From Georgenia daeguensis (GTDB lineage: Bacteria; Actinomycetota; Actinomycetes; Actinomycetales; Actinomycetaceae), in NCBI RefSeq assembly GCF_039537705.1, contig NZ_BAABBA010000001.1, positions 1-64,000 of the forward strand: DNA of 64,000 nucleotides, in the 5' to 3' direction. The first letter of the stretch is position 1, and every line of letters begins with the position of its first letter. Both the position numbers and the translations under genes were made by a program. Below are positions 32,271 to 40,796 of this stretch, piece after piece. The notes below the pieces were generated by a model. It worked only from the letters and a program-made list of their open reading frames with translations, searched no databases and was not told the origin of the DNA.

Positions 32271-32747
32271 CTACGAGCGGGCCCAGGCCGCCGCGAGCCG
32301 GGAGCGCGCGCGGGACAGCGCGGCGTCGGCGCCGCCGCGGGAGATGCCCAGCACCACGGCGAGCTCCTCCCCGCCCAGCCCCTCCCACGCGTGCAGCAGG
32401 AGGATCCGCCGGTCCCGGGGGCTGAGGTGCGCCAGCGCCTCCCGCACGAGCTCGTCGGTGACGACGGCGTCGGCCGGATCGTCGTCGACGTCCTGCTCCG
32501 GCAACGTCTCGAGCGTCAGCGGCTGCTTCTTGCGCCGGTGGTTCGCCAGGACGAAGCCGGCGGTGCGGTACAGCCACGGCAGCTCGGCACCCTCGGGCAC
32601 GTCGGCGCGGCGGCGCCAGGCGATGGTGAGCACCTCGGCGGCCAGGTCGTCGGCGTCCCGGGGAGCGCGCCGCACGAGGTAGCGGTGGACGGCGGCGGCG
32701 TGGTCGCGGAAGAGCGCGTCGAACCACGCCGCGTCGCGACCCTCCAC
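32271..32747 (-). CDS. ECF-type RNA polymerase sigma factor
   Basis: A 158-residue group 4 sigma factor. FDALFRDHAAAVHRYLVRRAPRDADDLAAEVLTIAWRR is region 2 (residues 9-46), and LPWLYRTAGFVLANHRRKK its end. LSPRDRRILLLHAWEGLGGEELAVVLGISRGGADAALSRARSRL is region 4. The start is GTG, preceded by GAGGGGG. The membrane protein 106 nt downstream is its probable regulator. No promoter of the matching type is evident upstream. Confidence 0.92.
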   Translation of the reverse strand: MEGRDAAWFDALFRDHAAAVHRYLVRRAPRDADDLAAEVLTIAWRRRADVPEGAELPWLYRTAGFVLANHRRKKQPLTLETLPEQDVDDDPADAVVTDELVREALAHLSPRDRRILLLHAWEGLGGEELAVVLGISRGGADAALSRARSRLAAAWARS

Positions 32748-32840
32748 GTCCGTCCCCCTCCGCTCCGGCGCCGGTGCCCCTCGCCCGTCTGTGTCACCGG
32801 CGGCCCTCGTCTTGCACGGCCCCGCCCGTCCGGATCCCGC

Positions 32841-33980
32841 TCAGCCCTCCATGCCCGCCGTGGCCCGCACGACGAACGCCACCACGTCGACCAGCCGGCC
32901 GGTACGAGCCATGACGGCGCGCTGGCGGTCGGCGCCCGTGCCCTGGGCGAGCACGCGGTCGAGGCCGGCCTCCACGCGCCCGACGTCGCCGTTGGCGGCC
33001 AGCGCGGGACGGACGTGCTCGAGCAGGCTCGCGATCACGTCCCAGGCCGGGGCGGGCTCCTGGGTGACCGGGTCGACGAGGTTGCCACCGACGCCGTCGC
33101 GGCCGGCCTGCCACCCCGCCAGCCGGAGCAGCATCCCCGGGACGTCCGGCGGCGGCCGGCCGTCGGCCCACTCGCCCGCCGCGGTGTCCACCAGCGCCCG
33201 GCAGAGCGCGGCGATCATGACGGTGTCCGCGGGGTCGAGGCACACGTCCGCCACCCGGATCTCGACGGTGGGGTAGCGGGCCGAGGCGCGGGCGTCGAAG
33301 TAGATCATCCCGGTGTCGAGGAGCGCGCCCGTGCGCACCATCTTCCCGACGAGCTCGTCGTAGGCACGGGCCGAGCCGAAGACCTCGGACGGACCGGCGG
33401 AGGGCCACCGGTTCTGCATCAGGTACCGGTAGCTCGCGTACGCGGTGTCCTTGCCCTGCCAGTAGGGCGAGTTCGAGCTCAGCGCCAGCAGGGGCGGCAG
33501 CCAGACACGGATGCGGTCGAGGACGCCGACCGCCTCCTCGCGCGAGTCCACGGAGACGTGCACGTGGCACCCGCAGGTCAGGTGCTCGGCGGTCAGGATG
33601 CCGAACCGGTCGACCATCGTGCGGTAGCGCGCACCGTCCACGGTGCGTGGGACCACCGGCGTCGGGCACAGCCCCACGGCGGCCACGCGCGCCCCGACCT
33701 GCCGGGCGGCCTCGCTCGCGGTGGCCCGCCAGCCGCGCAGCTCCTCCCCGAGCGCGTCGAGATCGGTGTGCGGGCGGGTGTCGGCCTCGATCTGCTGCTG
33801 CTGGAGCTCGCGCTCGAGCAGCCCGCCGGGGCCCGACGGCGGGGGGCCGGCCGGACCGGCGCCCGCCGCGCTCGCGGCGCGCTCGGTGGCGCGGGCGAGG
33901 ACCTGGCCGGCGACGGACAGCGCCCGCCCGGTCGCGCTCTCGACCAGCAGCAGCTCTTCCTCGACGCCGACGGTGCGCAC
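32841..33980 (-). CDS. Carboxylate-amine ligase, YbdK/glutamate-cysteine ligase 2 family
   Basis: A 379-residue ATP-dependent ligase. VGVEEELLLVESATGRAL is the family N-terminus, ILTAEHLTCGCHVHVSVDSREEAV the central CGCHVHV signature and YPTVEIRVADVCLDPADTVMIAAL the C-terminal block. Members ligate glutamate to cysteine weakly or another amine; the true product in actinobacteria is open, since these organisms use mycothiol. The GTG start fits the family N-terminus. It is divergent from the GAF-ANTAR gene. Confidence 0.92.
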   Translation of the reverse strand: MRTVGVEEELLLVESATGRALSVAGQVLARATERAASAAGAGPAGPPPSGPGGLLERELQQQQIEADTRPHTDLDALGEELRGWRATASEAARQVGARVAAVGLCPTPVVPRTVDGARYRTMVDRFGILTAEHLTCGCHVHVSVDSREEAVGVLDRIRVWLPPLLALSSNSPYWQGKDTAYASYRYLMQNRWPSAGPSEVFGSARAYDELVGKMVRTGALLDTGMIYFDARASARYPTVEIRVADVCLDPADTVMIAALCRALVDTAAGEWADGRPPPDVPGMLLRLAGWQAGRDGVGGNLVDPVTQEPAPAWDVIASLLEHVRPALAANGDVGRVEAGLDRVLAQGTGADRQRAVMARTGRLVDVVAFVVRATAGMEG

Positions 33981-34119
33981 GGGGCCAGTGTGGCAGCCCG
34001 GCGGGCCGCCGGTACGGAACTGGCCCGGCGTGCGGGCGTACGCTGGTCGTAGCCCTGGCGCCCTCCCCTCAGGCCGATCGCTTCGGTCAGGGTGGGTGGC
34101 GCCACCGGAGGGACCGGGA

Positions 34120-34818
34120 ATGTACGACCACGACCTCTTCGTCGAGACCACGGCGGGCTTCAGCGAGAAGCTCCTGAGCCACTACGAGATCGACGAGGTG
34201 CTCTACGACCTCGGCGACCGGCTTCGGCGGCTCTTCTCGCTGGCGGGCAGCGGGGTCACCCTGGGGACGAACGGGCAGCTTCACGCCGTGGCGGCCGTCC
34301 CGGCGGACGTCGGCCACCTGGAGCGGTTCCAGGAGGAGCGGCAGGACGGCCCGTGCGTCGACGCGTACCGCGCCGGGGAGGTCGTCGCCGTGCCGGACCT
34401 GACGTCGGAGCACCGGTGGCCGGAGTACCGCCGCACGGCCGCGAACCTCGGGCTGCGCGCGGTGGCCGGGGTCCCGATGCGGCTCGGCGACCGGACGGTG
34501 GGCGCGCTGAACATGTACCACCACGACGCCCGGGAGTGGCCGGAGGGCGACCTGGAGGCGGCACGGGTGCTGGCGAACATGGCGACCGGGTACCTGATCA
34601 ACGCCTCGTCGCTGGCCAGGCAGTCCCTGCTGGCCCAGCAGCTCCAGCACGCCCTGGACAGCCGGGTGGTGATCGAGCAGGCCAAGGGCATCCTCGCCCA
34701 GGCGGACGGCATCACGGTCGACGCCGCGTTCGAGCGCCTGCGGCACTACGCCAGGAGCCGGGGCGTCAAGGTGCGTGAGGTCGCCTCCGCCGTCGTCAGT
34801 CTCGACCTCCGTCTCTAG
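34120..34818 (+). CDS. GAF-ANTAR RNA-binding antiterminator
   Basis: A 232-residue cytoplasmic sensor-regulator. The GAF domain (residues about 20-155) has AVPADVGHLERFQEERQDGPCVDAY and VVAVPDLTSEHRWPEY. The ANTAR domain (about 165-228) begins LLAQQLQHALDSRVVIEQAKGILAQADGI and binds paired RNA hairpins to prevent transcription termination. No such RNA target is obvious next to it. GGAGG precedes the ATG by 8 nt. Confidence 0.93.
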   Translation: MYDHDLFVETTAGFSEKLLSHYEIDEVLYDLGDRLRRLFSLAGSGVTLGTNGQLHAVAAVPADVGHLERFQEERQDGPCVDAYRAGEVVAVPDLTSEHRWPEYRRTAANLGLRAVAGVPMRLGDRTVGALNMYHHDAREWPEGDLEAARVLANMATGYLINASSLARQSLLAQQLQHALDSRVVIEQAKGILAQADGITVDAAFERLRHYARSRGVKVREVASAVVSLDLRL

Positions 34819-34859
34819 CCGCCCGGCTCAGCCACGAGGCCCCGGCGCGGACGGCGCCG

Positions 34860-35759
34860 CTAGCGGTACCGGCGCGCGGTCGACCGCCGCTGCTGGAACT
34901 CCAGCGCCCGGAACCGGGCCTCGGCGTGCGCGGGCAGCGGCCGCCGCTCGCGGAGCACCCACGGCAGCCCCCGGGCGGCGGCGAGGACGCCGGCGGCCGT
35001 GGCGGCGCCGGGCCTGAGCTGGGAGAGCACCACGGCGGTGCGGCGCAGGGCGGCCGGGAGGGGGCGGCGCAGCCAGGTGAACCACAGCGTGTTGCGCACG
35101 CCGTCGCGCAGACGGCGCCGGGAGTCCCGCGCCGTGGAGGCCTGGTGGTGGACCGTCAGTTCCTCCAGGAAGCACAGCTCCCACCCGCCGGCCGCGAGAT
35201 CGGCGGCGAGCAGCTCCTCCTCACCGCCGAGCCACAGGCGTGGGTGGAAGCCCCCGGCCTCCTGGAAGGCGTCACGGCGCACGACCGAGGCACCGGCGAG
35301 GAAGCTGCCGAGCGCCGGGCCGGGCAGCCCGGGCCGGCCCTGCACGGGCGAGCTTCGCAGCTCGGCGACGATGGGGTCCTCCTGCCCGCCGGGCTCGACG
35401 ACGATCCGGGCGGTGAGGACGGCGACGAAGGGGTGAGCGTCGAGCACGTCGGCCGCCCGGCTGATGCTGCCCGGCTCCCACCAGGTGTCGTCGTCGCAGA
35501 AGGCCACGTAGGGGGTGCCCAGCCGGGCGACCCCCACGTTGCGGCCGACGGCGCCGAGGTTGGCCGGGCTCTCGATCAGCTCGGCCCAGGGATGGTCGCG
35601 CCGGACGGCGGCTGCGGTGCCGTCGGTGGAGCCGTTGTCGACCACGACGACGCGCGGTGCCTCGGGCAGGTCGTGAAGACGGCGCAGCGTGCGGTCGAGC
35701 TCGGCGCGGCGGTCGTGGGTGATGACGACCACGCCCACCCGCTCGTCGGGGAAGGCCAT
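34860..35759 (-). CDS. Family 2 glycosyltransferase
   Basis: A 299-residue GT-A enzyme. VGVVVITHDRRAELDRTLRRL and VVVVDNGSTDGT form the nucleotide-sugar-binding N-terminus. FCDDDTWWEPG holds the DxD-like metal site (DDD), and GGEEELLAADLAAGGW the acceptor-domain motif. No TM anchor. It is a paralogue of the protein at 44928-45848, with shared DDDxWWxPG and EEExLAxDLAAGGW blocks. Donor and acceptor unknown. Confidence 0.92.
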   Translation of the reverse strand: MAFPDERVGVVVITHDRRAELDRTLRRLHDLPEAPRVVVVDNGSTDGTAAAVRRDHPWAELIESPANLGAVGRNVGVARLGTPYVAFCDDDTWWEPGSISRAADVLDAHPFVAVLTARIVVEPGGQEDPIVAELRSSPVQGRPGLPGPALGSFLAGASVVRRDAFQEAGGFHPRLWLGGEEELLAADLAAGGWELCFLEELTVHHQASTARDSRRRLRDGVRNTLWFTWLRRPLPAALRRTAVVLSQLRPGAATAAGVLAAARGLPWVLRERRPLPAHAEARFRALEFQQRRSTARRYR

Positions 35760-35796
35760 GCCCCCATTGCAGCCCCGGCGGGCCGCGGCCGCATCA

Positions 35797-36189
35797 TCAG
35801 CCTGCGGCGGAATAGGCCTCGGCCAGCCAGCGGGTCACCCCGGCGTCGACCTCGGCGACGTCGCGCAGCTCGAGGTGGTGCATCCACACCCGCGGCGCCG
35901 GGTGGGCGACCTCCTTGAACCGCTCGGAGACCAGCTCGCGGGGGAGCGCCACGGACAGCACCGCGGGGACGTCGCTGCGCACGTACCGCCCCGGCCGCCA
36001 GACGTAGGCGAAGCCCCGCCGACGGCGGAAAGCGACCTGGCTCCGGCTCACCCGGACGTCGTGCGGGCCCAGCCCCGCGACGGCGGCGGCGACGGCCTCG
36101 TAGAGGCGCAGGCCGTCGGGAGAGCCGGCGAAGAACTCCTCGGGCGTGCGAGGGGCGGTGCCGCCGTCGCCCCTCGGGTTCTCCGTCAC
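35797..36189 (-). CDS. DUF5655-like protein
   Basis: A 130-residue protein. TPEEFFAGSPDGLRLYEAV and VRVSRSQVAFRRRRGFAYVWRPGRYVR followed by SERFKEVAHPAPRVWMHHLEL match the DUF5655 pattern, a small alpha/beta domain of unknown function that often occurs alone or next to nucleic-acid proteins. The GTG start, beginning MTENPRGDGG, was chosen over an upstream ATG. It is convergent with nothing and is followed on the same strand by the GT2 gene. Confidence 0.82.
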   Translation of the reverse strand: MTENPRGDGGTAPRTPEEFFAGSPDGLRLYEAVAAAVAGLGPHDVRVSRSQVAFRRRRGFAYVWRPGRYVRSDVPAVLSVALPRELVSERFKEVAHPAPRVWMHHLELRDVAEVDAGVTRWLAEAYSAAG

Positions 36190-36202
36190 CGCCGGCCGCC
36201 GA

Positions 36203-37252
36203 TCAGGGGCGGAGCATGACCTTGACGGCCTCGCGCCGGTCCATCGCCGCATAGGCCTCCGCGACCTCGGCCAGCGGGACCGTGCGGTCGAAGACCGCGG
36301 CGGGGGCGAGCCGGCCGTCGAGAACCTCCGGCAGCAGCTCCTCGAGGTAGGCGCGCACCGGCGCGACGCCGCCCGCGAGGCCGACGTTGCGGTTGAAAAG
36401 CGCCCGCATCGGCAGCTCCGTGACGCCGTTGGGCACGCCGACGTACCCGACGGTGCCGCCGGGCCGGGCCGCGGCGACGGCCTGCTCCAGGGAGTCCTGG
36501 TTGCCGACGGCCTCGAGGACGACGTCGGCGCCCGGGGAGCCGAGCAGGTCCCGGAGCTCCTCGACCCCCTCGTCGCCGCGGGTCGCGACGACGTCGTCGA
36601 CCCCGAAGCCCCGGGCGATGTCCTGCCGGTCCGGGTGCCGGGAGAAGATGACGACGCGCTCCGCGCCGAGCCGGCGGGCGGCGAGGACGGCGCACAGCCC
36701 GACGGCGCCGTCGCCCACCACCGCGACGACGCTGCCGGGACGGACCCCGCCGCGCACGGCCGCGTGGTGCCCGGTGCCCATGACGTCGGTCAGCGCCAGG
36801 AGTGCGGGCAGGAGGGCGTCGTCGGGGGTCCCGGGCGTGCGCACCAGCGTGCCGTCCGCCCAGGGGACCCGGACCTGCTCGCCCTGGCCGCCGTCGACGG
36901 GGAGGTCCTCGCGGTCCCGGCCCGCCCAGAAGCCGCCGTTGACGCACGAGGTCTGGACGCCGTTGCGGCAGTTCGCGCACGTGCCGCAGCTGTAGGCGAA
37001 GGGGGCGACGACGAAGTCGCCGGGGCTGACGGTGCGCACCTCGTCACCGACCTCGGTGACCACGCCGACGAACTCGTGCCCGATGCGGCTGGGCCGGGAC
37101 ACGGGCACCACCCCGCGGTAGCGCCACAGGTCCGAGCCGCACACGCACGCGGCGGTCACGCGGACCACGGCGTCGGTGGGGCGCAGGACGTGCGGGTCGG
37201 GCACCTCCTCGAGGCGGACGTCGCCGGGCGCATGGATGGTCGTCGCGAGCAC
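36203..37252 (-). CDS. Zinc-dependent alcohol dehydrogenase family protein
   Basis: A 349-residue MDR-type oxidoreductase. ACVCGSDLWRYRG holds the catalytic-zinc Cys and GHEFVGVV the His/Glu pair. CGTCANCRNGVQTSC is the structural-zinc lobe, and VAVVGDGAVGLCAVLAARRLGAERVV the NAD-binding fold. The ending DRREAVKVMLRP is normal. Substrate unknown. It lies just upstream of the DUF5655 gene. GTG start; TAGCAT 7 nt upstream suggests a leaderless mRNA. Confidence 0.94.
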   Translation of the reverse strand: MLATTIHAPGDVRLEEVPDPHVLRPTDAVVRVTAACVCGSDLWRYRGVVPVSRPSRIGHEFVGVVTEVGDEVRTVSPGDFVVAPFAYSCGTCANCRNGVQTSCVNGGFWAGRDREDLPVDGGQGEQVRVPWADGTLVRTPGTPDDALLPALLALTDVMGTGHHAAVRGGVRPGSVVAVVGDGAVGLCAVLAARRLGAERVVIFSRHPDRQDIARGFGVDDVVATRGDEGVEELRDLLGSPGADVVLEAVGNQDSLEQAVAAARPGGTVGYVGVPNGVTELPMRALFNRNVGLAGGVAPVRAYLEELLPEVLDGRLAPAAVFDRTVPLAEVAEAYAAMDRREAVKVMLRP

Positions 37253-37259
37253 GGTCGTG

Positions 37260-37265
37260 ATGCTA
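37260..37265 (-). promoter_or_regulatory. -10 element, leaderless alcohol dehydrogenase gene
   Basis: The minus strand reads TAGCAT, ending 7 nt before the GTG start, with no ribosome site. Confidence 0.45.
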
Positions 37266-37372
37266 CGGGCGACCGGCCGGATCCGCCCCGGGAGCGCGGG
37301 CGGGCGTCACGCCCCCGCCTGTCGCGACGTCGCGGGGCGTGCCACGCTGGTACCCGTCGAGGGGAGCTTTCG

Positions 37373-37570
37373 ATGTCGACACCGAGCCGGCAGCCCGCCG
37401 AGCCGCACGACCCGCACTTCGAGGACCCTGTCCTGCTCGAGGAGGACGAGACCGTGCCGCCGCGTCCCGAGGAGGAGGCGGCGGACCTGCTGCGCGCCGA
37501 GCCGGACCCGCAGGGGCACGGCGCGCCGGACGTCACCGAGCTGCCCGAGGTGGTCGAGCCGCCGGACTGA
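37373..37570 (+). CDS. Small acidic disordered protein (65 aa)
   Basis: A 65-residue protein rich in Pro, Glu and Asp (DPVLLEEDETVPPRPEEEAADLL). GAGGGGAG lies 7 nt before the ATG, which supports translation. No domain or TM segment; predicted disordered. It is convergent with the epimerase-fusion gene, with only 5 nt between the stops. Function unknown. Confidence 0.55.
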   Translation: MSTPSRQPAEPHDPHFEDPVLLEEDETVPPRPEEEAADLLRAEPDPQGHGAPDVTELPEVVEPPD

Positions 37571-37575
37571 GCCGG

Positions 37576-39237
37576 TCAGGCGATCTTCTCTCCCACGCGG
37601 AAGGCCGGCCCGCGGGCCTGCTCGTGGAGGCGCTCCAGCCGCGACTGGAAGCCGCGGCTGCGCTCGGCGAGCTCCTCGAACGGCTCGGTGGGCAGTCCGA
37701 GGTCGGGAGCCAGGTCGACCAGGGTCTGCCACAGCCCGAGCTGCCCGGCGACGGCGGCGCGCATGATCTCCAGCTCGAGCACCACGCTGAGCGGTGAGCG
37801 GCTCGTCAGCCGGCCGTTGAGCTTGAGCCGCCCGACGTGCTCGGCCACCCAGGCGGCCGCCTGCCGGTGCGGCTTGCTCGGGAGGTCCAGCCGGTCGATG
37901 AGCGCGGCCAGCTCCCGGCGCGCCGCTCCGATCTCGGTCGCGAGGCGCGAGAGCTCCGGGCCCAGCTCGGTGTCGGCGTACGCCTGCGCCATGCGCCCGA
38001 TCCGGCTCACCCCGCCCGTGGCGCCGGTGAGGTGGTCCGAGAGGTAGATGCCGAGCAGGTTGCGGTCGAGGTGGGGCGGGACGTCGGCGCTCATGGTCTC
38101 TCCTGTGCCAGTGACGGTGACGGTGGGATCGGCGTGCCGCCCGCGCCGCGCGCGGCGGGAGTCGCCCTCGGACGGCGCGCCCTCGAACTGGGTGTCCTGC
38201 GGTCGCATCGGCACGCTCGCGCGGCCCCCGCCCTCCACGAGGCCCTCGAGCAGCTCGCGGAGCGTGGACTCGGCGTCGTGCCGGGGCCGCCAGCCGGTCA
38301 CCCGCTTGAGGCGGCTGCCGTCCATGACCGGCACGGCCATCGCCATGTCCAGCCAGCCGGCATCGGAGGCGATGACGCGGGCGTTCCAGGCGAGGTCGAG
38401 GAACGGCCGGATGAGCCGCGGGGAGATCTCCACGTACCGGCCGTGGTCGAGGATCCGGGCCAGGTCGGCCGGCCAGAGCACCTCGTCGGCCGTGACGTTG
38501 AACGCCCCGCCGGCACGCTGGAGGATCACCTGGAGGTACGCCTGCGCCGCGTCCTCGGCGTGGACCACGTGCAGGCGCAGGCCCTTGGGCAGCGGCAGCA
38601 CCGGAAGCGCGCCGGGTCGCAGCAGCGCCCGCGGCACCCACGGCCCCAGGAAGTACCGGCCGATCTCGGCGCCGGCGTCGGCGGCGAAGATCAGCGCGGT
38701 GCGCATGCGCGTGACCACGACCTCCGGGTGGGCGGCCTCGAGCTCGTCCAGCACCCGCTCCTGGGCAGCCTTGTCGACGCCGTAGTGGGAGGACGGGGTC
38801 CCCCCGGTGGTCCAGGACTCGTCGCGCGGAACGTCGTCGTCGACGGGGGAGTAGGCCGCCCAGGAGGACGCGCACACCAGCTGCTTGACGCCCGCGGCGG
38901 CGCACGCCCGCGCCACCCGGCGCGTGCCGTCGACGTTGGTGCGGCGCATCAGGTTCCGGTCGTGGTTGGGCTGGATGAGCCAGGCCAGGTGCACGACGGC
39001 GTCCGCGCCGGCGAACGCCCGGGCCAGGCGGGAGACGATCGCCTCCTCCGCGGCGTCGTCGGCCGCCTCGGCCCCGATGTCGAGCGTCACCCAGTCGGCC
39101 GACCGGTAGGGCTCGGCGGACCGGTCCGGCAGGCGGCGCGAGATGCCGACGACGGAGCTGACCTCCGGTGCGGCGGTCAGCGCGTCGAGGACGTGGGTGC
39201 CGACGTTCCCCGACCCGCCGACGACGGCGACCCTCAT
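37576..39237 (-). CDS. NAD-dependent epimerase/dehydratase fused to a helical domain
   Basis: One uninterrupted 553-codon frame. Residues 1-330 are an extended SDR: MRVAVVGGSGNVGTHVLDAL is the Rossmann loop, CASSWAAYSPVD the Ser region and YGVDKAAQE the YxxxK. An Arg-rich linker (about 340-380) precedes a separate all-helical domain of 172 residues beginning MSADVPPHLDRNLLGIYLSD, reminiscent of ferritin-like or DUF892-type stress proteins. GGAGAG lies 3 nt before that internal ATG (38094), so the second domain may also be made alone. It overlaps the upstream alcohol dehydrogenase gene by 4 nt. Confidence 0.82.
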   Translation of the reverse strand: MRVAVVGGSGNVGTHVLDALTAAPEVSSVVGISRRLPDRSAEPYRSADWVTLDIGAEAADDAAEEAIVSRLARAFAGADAVVHLAWLIQPNHDRNLMRRTNVDGTRRVARACAAAGVKQLVCASSWAAYSPVDDDVPRDESWTTGGTPSSHYGVDKAAQERVLDELEAAHPEVVVTRMRTALIFAADAGAEIGRYFLGPWVPRALLRPGALPVLPLPKGLRLHVVHAEDAAQAYLQVILQRAGGAFNVTADEVLWPADLARILDHGRYVEISPRLIRPFLDLAWNARVIASDAGWLDMAMAVPVMDGSRLKRVTGWRPRHDAESTLRELLEGLVEGGGRASVPMRPQDTQFEGAPSEGDSRRARRGRHADPTVTVTGTGETMSADVPPHLDRNLLGIYLSDHLTGATGGVSRIGRMAQAYADTELGPELSRLATEIGAARRELAALIDRLDLPSKPHRQAAAWVAEHVGRLKLNGRLTSRSPLSVVLELEIMRAAVAGQLGLWQTLVDLAPDLGLPTEPFEELAERSRGFQSRLERLHEQARGPAFRVGEKIA

Positions 39238-40454
39238 GACGTCGTCCCGCCGGTCGACCCCTTGGGCAGCGCGGGGTCGAGGACGACCTTGATGGCGCCG
39301 TCGTCCTTCTTCTGGAAGATGTCGTAGCCGTGCGGGGCGTCCTCGAGGGACAGGCGGTGGGTGCGCAGGTCGAGGACGCCGAGCGGGTCGGCCGGGTCGG
39401 AGACCAGCGGCAGCACGTCGTCGATCCACCGGCGCACGTTCGCCTGGCCCATGCGCAGGGTGACCTGCTTGTCGAACAGGTCCATCATCGGCATCGGGTC
39501 GAGCATGCCGCCGTAGACGCCCGAGATGGAGACCGTGCCGCCGCGGCGTACCAGCGAGAACGCGGTGTTCAGGGCCGCGAGCCGGTCGACGCCCGCCTTG
39601 GTGAACAGCGGCTTCGCCAGCGCGTCGGGCAGCAGGCCGGCCCCGGCCTGGACGCCCTTGGCGACGGGGGAGCCGTGCGCCTCCATGCCGACCGCCTCGA
39701 TCACCGAGTCGGTGCCACGGCCGCCGGTGAGGGAGCGGACGGACTCGGTCAGCGCGTCACCGTGCGTGTCCAGGGTGTCGACGCCGTGGCGGCGGGCCAT
39801 GGCCAGACGCTCGGGCACGCGGTCGACCCCGATCACCCGGGAGGCGCCGCGGTGGCGGGCGATGCGGGCCGCCATCTGGCCGATCGGCCCGAGGCCGAGC
39901 ACGGTGACCGTGCCGCCGGGCGGGATGTCCGCGTACTCGACGGCCTGCCAGGCCGTGGGGAGCACGTCGGAGAGGTAGAGGTAACGCTCGTCGGGCTCGC
40001 CGTCGTCCGGGACCGGGATGGGGCCGTAGTGCGCCATGGGCACCCGCAGGTACTCCGCCTGCCCGCCCGGCACCTGGCCGTAGAGCTTGGTGTAGCCGAA
40101 GAGCGCGGCGCCCTTGTCGTGCTCGTGCACCTGGGTGGTCTCACACTGGCTCTGCAGGCCCCGGGTGCACATCCAGCACGACCCGCACGAGATGTTGAAC
40201 GGCACCACCACGCGGTCGCCGGGGCGGATGTGGGAGACGTCCGCGCCGACCTCCTCCACGATCCCCATCGGCTCGTGCCCGAGCACGTCGCCGGCGTCGA
40301 GGAACGGCCCGAGCACGCCGTACAGGTGCAGGTCCGAGCCGCAGATCGCCGTGGACGTGATCCGCACGATCGCGTCGGTCGGTTCCTTCAGGACGGGGTC
40401 GGGGACGGTCTCGACGCGGACGTCCTCCTTGCCCTGCCAGGTCAGTGCGCGCAC
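39234..40454 (-). CDS. Glutathione-independent formaldehyde-dehydrogenase-like zinc alcohol dehydrogenase
   Basis: A 406-residue MDR enzyme. TAICGSDLHLYGVLGPF and GHEPMGIVEEVG form the catalytic zinc site, CGSCWMCTRGLQSQC the structural zinc site and VTVLGLGPIGQMAARIARHRGA the NAD fold. The long C-terminal half with SISGVYGGMLDPMPMMDLFDK places it with the FdhA-like group that oxidises aldehydes or alcohols. It is coupled by a 4-nt overlap to the epimerase-fusion gene. GTG start preceded by GGAGA. Confidence 0.92.
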   Translation of the reverse strand: MRALTWQGKEDVRVETVPDPVLKEPTDAIVRITSTAICGSDLHLYGVLGPFLDAGDVLGHEPMGIVEEVGADVSHIRPGDRVVVPFNISCGSCWMCTRGLQSQCETTQVHEHDKGAALFGYTKLYGQVPGGQAEYLRVPMAHYGPIPVPDDGEPDERYLYLSDVLPTAWQAVEYADIPPGGTVTVLGLGPIGQMAARIARHRGASRVIGVDRVPERLAMARRHGVDTLDTHGDALTESVRSLTGGRGTDSVIEAVGMEAHGSPVAKGVQAGAGLLPDALAKPLFTKAGVDRLAALNTAFSLVRRGGTVSISGVYGGMLDPMPMMDLFDKQVTLRMGQANVRRWIDDVLPLVSDPADPLGVLDLRTHRLSLEDAPHGYDIFQKKDDGAIKVVLDPALPKGSTGGTTS

Positions 40455-40548
40455 AGGCGTCTCCTTCTCGTCGGTGGCCGGCGCACGGACGAGGACCGCG
40501 CCGGCGGCCCTCCGCCGGCCCGCCCCGCCCGTGCGGGAACTTCCTCCG

Positions 40549-40707
40549 TCAGGCGCTGCCGAGCTGGACGTCGTCCTCGCCCTCGGCCTGGTCGGGCTGG
40601 TCGGCCGGGGCGCGGGACGTCAGCTGCTCCGGGTCGGCGTCGGGGTCCTTCGCCGGGTCGTACGGCTGCTCGGACGGGTTGCTGGGGGTTCCGGTGCTCT
40701 CGCTCAT
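40549..40707 (-). CDS. Small acidic hydrophilic protein (52 aa)
   Basis: A 52-residue, strongly polar protein (KDPDADPEQLTSRAPADQPDQ) with no domain, resembling other tiny disordered actinobacterial proteins. It has no strong ribosome site and is supported mainly by composition and position between two minus-strand genes. Function unknown. Confidence 0.45.
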   Translation of the reverse strand: MSESTGTPSNPSEQPYDPAKDPDADPEQLTSRAPADQPDQAEGEDDVQLGSA

Positions 40708-40796
40708 AGGCCCACGGTGGCACCGCCGGTGCCGGCGCGCATCCGCTGCGGGCTGCTCGCGCGCCCGGTGCCTCCGGCGACACCCGGGCGCGGGGC

